From Bacillota bacterium (GTDB lineage: Bacteria; Bacillota; Clostridia; Christensenellales; CAG-138), in the NCBI GenBank assembly GCA_023461495.1, contig JAEYLA010000042.1, positions 1-18,225 of the forward strand: a stretch of 18,225 nt of DNA, written 5' to 3'. Every line of letters starts with the position of its first letter. The first letter of the stretch is position 1. Positions 14,391 through 18,225 of this stretch are shown here, piece by piece. The notes under the pieces are model-generated. The model was not told where the DNA came from. It saw only the letters and a program-made list of their open reading frames with translations, and searched no databases. The position numbers and the translations under genes were made by a program.

Positions 14391-15800
14391 ATGATTGATA
14401 TTCTTACCGAACAAAGAAACCGTATTTTATTTCCGGCGAAGGGCGAAGATTTTCTGCATGCCTGCATACAGGTTCGTGAAGAACTGCGTGGCGTCGCAAC
14501 CCAAGGCGATATCCAACCGGCAGCCGAAGCCGCGGCTGAGTTGGCTGCTGACTTACGCTCCTTTCTCATAGAGTGGAAACTGCTGCCCTATGTAAACACA
14601 GGGGTGCTTACCACCGCAGCAATTGATGCGGAATCAGATGCTTTTCTTGCGCTTGCGCGGGAATTGGACGGCGACAAAGCCGTCGAAGCGGCACGTTGCG
14701 AGATTGAATCAATTGCGCATAGTTCCATGAAGCAGCTTGCACACTTGTATGCGGCAGGTAAGCTCAATTCCTACTGGGGGCACGATTATGCTTCTGGCAT
14801 TGCGCACTCGCTGCGCCGCGGCGCGTGTTTTTCCACCAATAATCCGTGCAAAAACACGTTGTTTAAAAAGGATTTTCCCGAGCTTTATCATGCAATGCTG
14901 ACCGAGATTGCACGCGAAGCTCCCGATGCCTCGCTGGAAGATAAGGTATCTCTGCTTTTTGTAAAAATCTGTGCGCGCCACGCCCGCGCATTGTTGCCCA
15001 TCTTCGAATGCACAAATGAAAAATACGGCTTTTTCTGCGTTCAGGTTAACCCGTTCAATATTCCTAATGCGGACAGTACGCGTAAGATTATTGAACAGGT
15101 TGAGTTTTGGCAGGAAGCGTTTAAGAAGGAACTTGGTGTCGAACGGCCAAACGTTGTCTATAAAATTCCCGCAGCAGAAAGCGGCGTGGAAGCAGCGAAA
15201 CACCTTTCCAATAAAGGCTATCGGCTGTGTGTAACGCTCAACTTTACTGTGGCGCAACATGAAATATTTGCGGAAATACTCTCCAAGGCCAAAGTGCCTG
15301 GTTTTGTGGTGCTCATGGGTGGGTTGCTTGACGATAAGGTTGCCGCTGACCTTAAGGCGTTGAACATGGAGGATTTCGCCGCGCTTGGCCGCCACGCCGC
15401 GCAGGCTGTTATCCGGAAATCCTACGCTAACCTGCGAGCAAAAGGGTATGACAAATACGCCTCCATTATGACCGCCGCAGTTCGGGGACCCTGGGCTATT
15501 TCCAACACATTGGCGCCTATGGGTGGAGCTCCCTCCTGCATTACCACACTTACGGCAAAAATTAATGAATTTGACGACGCAGCTCCATTGATGGTTTCTG
15601 CCATGGACGAACCGATTGATCCCCAGATTATGAATGCGCTGATGAAGAGCAAGGTGTTCCGCCAAGCCTACGCAACGCTAGATGAGCAAGCATGGCAATG
15701 GGATTCCCTATTTTCCTTCCCGCCCTTCGTTGCTTTCTACGACCAGTTCCGTGAAGCTTATGCTGAACTGACCGAGGACGTTCGTACATTTAACGGTTAA
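14391..15800 (+). CDS. Long transaldolase-family protein with N-terminal extension
   Basis: At 469 residues this is longer than ordinary transaldolases (about 210-390). The C-terminal two thirds show class I aldolase/transaldolase marks. ACFSTNNPCKNTLFKKDFPE (145-164) matches the TTNPSL-type motif. VNPFNIPNADSTRKII (219-234) lies at the NPxxP-type position. Lys258 in VYKIPAAESG is the expected Schiff-base lysine, followed by GYRLCVTLNFTVAQHEIF (277-294) and IMTAAVRGPW. About 130 residues precede this domain and are of unknown role. The ribosome site GAGGGGAG lies 8 nt before ATG 14391. The gene stands alone with its own promoter and a convergent regulator. It probably transfers or releases a dihydroxyacetone unit from a ketose (or a modified one), but the substrate is not known. 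Confidence 0.8.
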   Translation: MIDILTEQRNRILFPAKGEDFLHACIQVREELRGVATQGDIQPAAEAAAELAADLRSFLIEWKLLPYVNTGVLTTAAIDAESDAFLALARELDGDKAVEAARCEIESIAHSSMKQLAHLYAAGKLNSYWGHDYASGIAHSLRRGACFSTNNPCKNTLFKKDFPELYHAMLTEIAREAPDASLEDKVSLLFVKICARHARALLPIFECTNEKYGFFCVQVNPFNIPNADSTRKIIEQVEFWQEAFKKELGVERPNVVYKIPAAESGVEAAKHLSNKGYRLCVTLNFTVAQHEIFAEILSKAKVPGFVVLMGGLLDDKVAADLKALNMEDFAALGRHAAQAVIRKSYANLRAKGYDKYASIMTAAVRGPWAISNTLAPMGGAPSCITTLTAKINEFDDAAPLMVSAMDEPIDPQIMNALMKSKVFRQAYATLDEQAWQWDSLFSFPPFVAFYDQFREAYAELTEDVRTFNG

Positions 15801-15814
15801 CTTCCCAAAACAAC

Positions 15815-15861
15815 AAATGCCGGATTCCGAGAGAAAGCATCCCGGAATCCGGCATTTTTTT
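15815..15861. terminator. Bidirectional intrinsic terminator
   Basis: A perfect 15-bp stem (AAATGCCGGATTCCG 15815-15829 with CGGAATCCGGCATTT 15843-15857) has a 13-nt loop and a run of T on the + side (15855-15861). On the - strand it is followed by GTTGTTTT. It lies between the convergent transaldolase-like and GntR genes and can serve both. Confidence 0.9.
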
Positions 15862-15874
15862 ATTCAGACAGGCA

Positions 15875-16585
15875 TCAGCCCAACTGCTTGTAGCTATTTA
15901 GCACGTTGTCCCTGGCGTAACGCAGGTGTGCGTCCATGCACGCTGCAGCGCGCTGCCTGTCCTTTGCCTTGATGGCGTCTAGTATTGCCTGATGTTCCTG
16001 TACCGCTACAATCTCAATGCCTGCCTCCTGTGCAGTCTGCAACGAGACCATGCCCATATTGGAGAGCAGTTCTCCCAATGAGGCGTATACGCGGTTCATC
16101 ACATCATTGTGTGCAGTCTTCATTAACTCGGCGTGAAATGCTGCTTCCTGCTCATAGGCAATCACACCTTCCTGCATCTGGCTGCGCATACGGTCAATGG
16201 CACTCTGCATTTTTTCAATTTCTTTCTCTGTAGCGTTTTCTGCCGCCAATCCAGCGCAATACGTTTCCAACAGAATGCGTATTTCCATCGCCTGCGCTGC
16301 AGTGCGTTGATCGGGCAGCAGGCGCGTGCGCATGTGGCCAAGAAGTGTATCAAATGCAATTACCCGTACTGTGCAGATACCATTATTAATATCTATAATC
16401 TCGTTGTCGCGCATGGTGACCAGCGCCTCGCGGATGACCGTGCGACTTACACCCAAGTCAGCTGAAAGCTTGCGCTCGGAGGGTAGCGTGTCCCCCGCAC
16501 TGAGCGAACCAACTGTCACCTGGGCCATAATATGTTCAACGACAGCAGAGGACAGTTTTTTCTTCGATGCTTTTTTATCTTCCAT
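15875..16585 (-). CDS. FadR-subfamily GntR transcriptional regulator (FCD domain)
   Basis: This 236-residue protein has a GntR winged helix (about 8-75; LPSERKLSADLGVSRTVIREALVTM) and an all-helical FCD effector domain (about 90-225). Likely metal ligands of the FCD domain lie in AAFHAELMKTAHNDVM, EHQAILDAI and CMDAHLRYA. FadR-type regulators commonly sense sugar acids, hydroxyacids or acyl metabolites. The ATG at 16585 is preferred (GGAG about 8 nt upstream); an in-frame ATG at 16735 would add an unrelated 50-residue tail. It is convergent with the transaldolase-like gene, whose promoter bears FadR-like half sites, and is the natural candidate to control it. Confidence 0.9.
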   Translation of the reverse strand: MEDKKASKKKLSSAVVEHIMAQVTVGSLSAGDTLPSERKLSADLGVSRTVIREALVTMRDNEIIDINNGICTVRVIAFDTLLGHMRTRLLPDQRTAAQAMEIRILLETYCAGLAAENATEKEIEKMQSAIDRMRSQMQEGVIAYEQEAAFHAELMKTAHNDVMNRVYASLGELLSNMGMVSLQTAQEAGIEIVAVQEHQAILDAIKAKDRQRAAACMDAHLRYARDNVLNSYKQLG

Positions 16586-16717
16586 ATTAGCTGCTCCTTC
16601 GATATATCGTAGACAAGTAAGACAGAAAACGGCCCGCGAAGGGAAGGTTTCGCCATAAGAAACCCCGGCCTTAACCCAATAGTAGCACAAAATCGGACAG
16701 AGGTGCAACATAAGTGG

Positions 16718-16747
16718 ATTATACATTCTTAGCATGCTGCATTTGAA
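16718..16747 (-). promoter_or_regulatory. Candidate promoter of the FadR-type regulator
   Basis: On the - strand, TTCAAA (16747-16742), an 18-nt spacer and a perfect TATAAT (16723-16718) precede the gene with a leader of about 125 nt. A second, weaker pair (TTGCAC 16708-16703 and TACTAT 16684-16679, 18-nt spacer) lies closer to the gene. Confidence 0.4.
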
Positions 16748-16807
16748 CGAATACTAAAAAGCGAGAGGGTCAAATTATGGGTTTTTGGCTCTAAAAGACA
16801 AACAAAA

Positions 16808-16830
16808 ACAGCTAGATTCTATCTAGCTGT
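16808..16830 (-). terminator. Terminator of the IS transposase gene
   Basis: ACAGCTAGA (16808-16816) pairs with TCTAGCTGT (16822-16830) around a 5-nt loop. On the - strand it is followed by TTTTTGTTTGTCTTTT. It lies 8 nt after the transposase stop. Confidence 0.75.
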
Positions 16831-16837
16831 CAGCTTG

Positions 16838-18225
16838 TCAACAAAGCGCGTGTTTAAAGAGAAGCGCGGGCTTTGCTGTGCATAGAGAAGCGAATGACAA
16901 AAGTTTGGCGCGAAGGTCATAGAGGACCTTAGCAATCTTTCTGATGTTCTGGACGGCGGCGGTGAGGAAGGCTTGCTCGCGCATGTTGGCAAGGCCGCGC
17001 ATACGCGCGGTTCGCATGCCGTGCAGCTCCTTGGCATCGGCAAAGGAGCGCTCAATGGTTTCCTTGCGCCAGGAGTAAAGCAGTTTCCCCGCAGGCGTTT
17101 TTGCGTATTCCGTTGCGTCGTCCAGATAATCCTGCCAGACATGCCGCGTCACCACCCTTCTTGAGGCTTTCTCGCTCAAACATTCCTGCCGCCGGGGACA
17201 ACGCTTGCATATTTGAGGATCGCTGCAGTATTCGCGGTAGCCGCTTCGGTTGGTGGTCTTATGTAAGAGCGCCTGGCCCTCCGGACAGATGTAGACGTTT
17301 CGCTCCCGTATATAGTGGAACCGGTATTTGCCCCAATGCTCCCCGGCATGCGTGTGCCGCCTGTAGCCGAGCACCGGTTGTATGCCCCTGTCGTATAGCT
17401 CCCTTGCAATGATCGAGTTGTGATAGCCCGCGTCCATACCCATATAGTCCGGTAAATATCCCAACCGCTTTTTGATCTCATCCAGGATCTCGGGTACGGG
17501 CTCGACGTCGTTTACGTTTGCCGGGGTGACATGCACGTTCACAACGATATTGCGCTTACTGTCCACTGTCCTGTGCTCACTGTAGTGGAAGCCGTCCGGC
17601 TTGCCCTGCTTGTGCAACTGGCCGCTTTCCGGATCGACCGGGCTTTGCTGGATCATTCTTGTGGGCGGAGGATCATCGTCATTCCTATCCTCAAAGGGTT
17701 TTTTCTCCAGCCGTTCCCTGTCCGCGTTGACGGCTTCGTCGAGCGCTTTCATATATGCCTTGGGCCAGATCGGAACCTCTACCGCCTGTTTTTTGTGCTT
17801 GTTCGCCTTTGCCTTGACATGCATGGAATCGGTATACAGCAGCTTCCCGTCCACCAGCCCTTTTTCCCGCGCCTGTCGCAAAATTTCATTGAATATTTGC
17901 TCCGCTATATCGTTATCCCGAAACCGTCTCTGCCGGTTGGCGCTAATCGTCGCATGATCCGGCACCTTCTGTGTGATCCCCAGGCCGCAGAACCACCGAT
18001 AAGCCATGTTACACTGCACCTCCTGTGCAATGCGTACCTCGGAGCGGATACCATACAGATATCCCACAAACAGCATCCGGAACAATATTTCAGGATCAAT
18101 GGCGGGCCTGCCGTTATTCAGGCAATAGAGCGGTTCACACAGCCTGTAGATAAAGCTGAAATCGATCGCAGCGTCGATTTTCCTGAGCAGATGCTCCCCT
18201 GGCACCAGCAAGTCGTATGTCACCA
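16838..18225 (-). CDS. IS1182-family transposase (5' end cut by window edge)
   Basis: At least 461 residues. The N-terminus (YDLLVPGEHLLRKIDAAIDFSFIY) and the region PAIDPEILFRMLFVGYLYGIRSE match IS1182-type transposases (DDE superfamily). Catalytic acidic residues are likely Asp132 (LLYTDSMHVKA), Asp264 (YMGMDAGYHNS) and Glu391 (ETIERSFADAKELHG). A four-cysteine cluster (Cys333, 339, 342, 348) lies between the last two, as is usual. A GTG at 18223 is in frame, but relatives begin a few residues further upstream, so the true start is probably beyond the window. No frameshift is seen, so it may be active. Confidence 0.93.
   Translation of the reverse strand, partial: VTYDLLVPGEHLLRKIDAAIDFSFIYRLCEPLYCLNNGRPAIDPEILFRMLFVGYLYGIRSEVRIAQEVQCNMAYRWFCGLGITQKVPDHATISANRQRRFRDNDIAEQIFNEILRQAREKGLVDGKLLYTDSMHVKAKANKHKKQAVEVPIWPKAYMKALDEAVNADRERLEKKPFEDRNDDDPPPTRMIQQSPVDPESGQLHKQGKPDGFHYSEHRTVDSKRNIVVNVHVTPANVNDVEPVPEILDEIKKRLGYLPDYMGMDAGYHNSIIARELYDRGIQPVLGYRRHTHAGEHWGKYRFHYIRERNVYICPEGQALLHKTTNRSGYREYCSDPQICKRCPRRQECLSEKASRRVVTRHVWQDYLDDATEYAKTPAGKLLYSWRKETIERSFADAKELHGMRTARMRGLANMREQAFLTAAVQNIRKIAKVLYDLRAKLLSFASLCTAKPALLFKHALC

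Larger units (their letters stand above)
16748..18225 (-). mobile_element. IS1182-like insertion sequence, partial
   Basis: The transposase gene and its terminator define an insertion sequence whose left end must lie between the GntR control region and about 16808. The terminal inverted repeat cannot be fixed because the other end is outside the window, so the boundary given is approximate. Confidence 0.6.

Noticed and set aside
14162..14569. Open - frame of 135 codons in the divergent region
   Set aside because: It runs across a near-consensus + promoter and the start of the transaldolase-like gene, with no ribosome site and no family resemblance.
14709..15665. Open - frame of 318 codons
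   Set aside because: Antisense shadow of the transaldolase-like gene, with irregular composition rich in His, Cys and Arg.
16838..18223. GTG at 18223 as the true transposase start
   Set aside because: Family members begin several residues earlier, and only two bases remain before the window edge, so the gene is treated as cut.
1..18225. CRISPR array, tRNA or rRNA genes, toxin-antitoxin or defence system
   Set aside because: No regularly spaced repeats, no tRNA or rRNA-like sequence, and no gene pair with defence-type motifs were seen.

Overview
The window looks like a catabolic island of a low-GC-Gram-positive, probably an anaerobic clostridial Firmicute. The evidence is strong AGGAGG-type ribosome sites, GTG and TTG starts, a lipoprotein-anchored sugar-binding protein, an AraR-type (GntR head, LacI body) repressor, and enzymes typical of fermenters (acylating aldehyde dehydrogenase, LarA, malic enzyme). 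The taxonomy is inferred from gene content only.

Layout. (1) 1-326 is a leader with an intrinsic-terminator-like hairpin and no convincing gene. (2) 327-6629 (+) is a run of five catabolic genes: a CoA-acylating aldehyde dehydrogenase, two subunits of a SucCD-type nucleotide-dependent acyl-CoA ligase (the first three overlap by 4 nt each), a gap of about 460 bp that may hold a decayed gene, then a LarA-family nickel-pincer racemase/epimerase and an NAD-type malic enzyme 20 nt apart. (3) 6775-6858 holds two strong hairpins between convergent operons. (4) 13433-6891 (-) is a CUT2 (ribose-type) ABC importer (fused ATPase, two different permeases, lipoprotein binding protein), then a HIT-domain protein and an AraR-like regulator. 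(5) 13434-14390 is a divergent control region with two good sigma-70-type promoters facing outward, operator-like repeats, and a structured AT-rich centre. (6) 14391-15800 (+) is an unusually long transaldolase-family protein, separated by a strong bidirectional terminator from a convergent FadR-type GntR regulator (15875-16585, -). (7) 16838 to the right edge is an IS1182-like transposase, cut by the window end.

How the genes may work together (inference). The importer brings in a sugar or sugar derivative, and the transaldolase-like enzyme could release an aldehyde fragment. The acylating dehydrogenase would oxidise that aldehyde to a CoA thioester, and the SucCD-like ligase would cash the thioester in for ATP plus a free acid. 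LarA (inverting a 2-hydroxyacid) followed by malic enzyme suggests the acid could be malate or feed malate, ending in pyruvate, CO2 and NADH. The dehydrogenase plus two-subunit ligase also resembles the sulfoacetaldehyde to sulfoacetate modules of sulfoquinovose and sulfoacetate metabolism, so an organosulfonate substrate is the main alternative. The SucCD-like subunits differ from ordinary succinyl-CoA synthetase in loops near the substrate site, which argues against a housekeeping TCA role. No kinase, isomerase or nickel-pincer biosynthesis gene (larB/C/E) is visible here, so the pathway is incomplete within the window.
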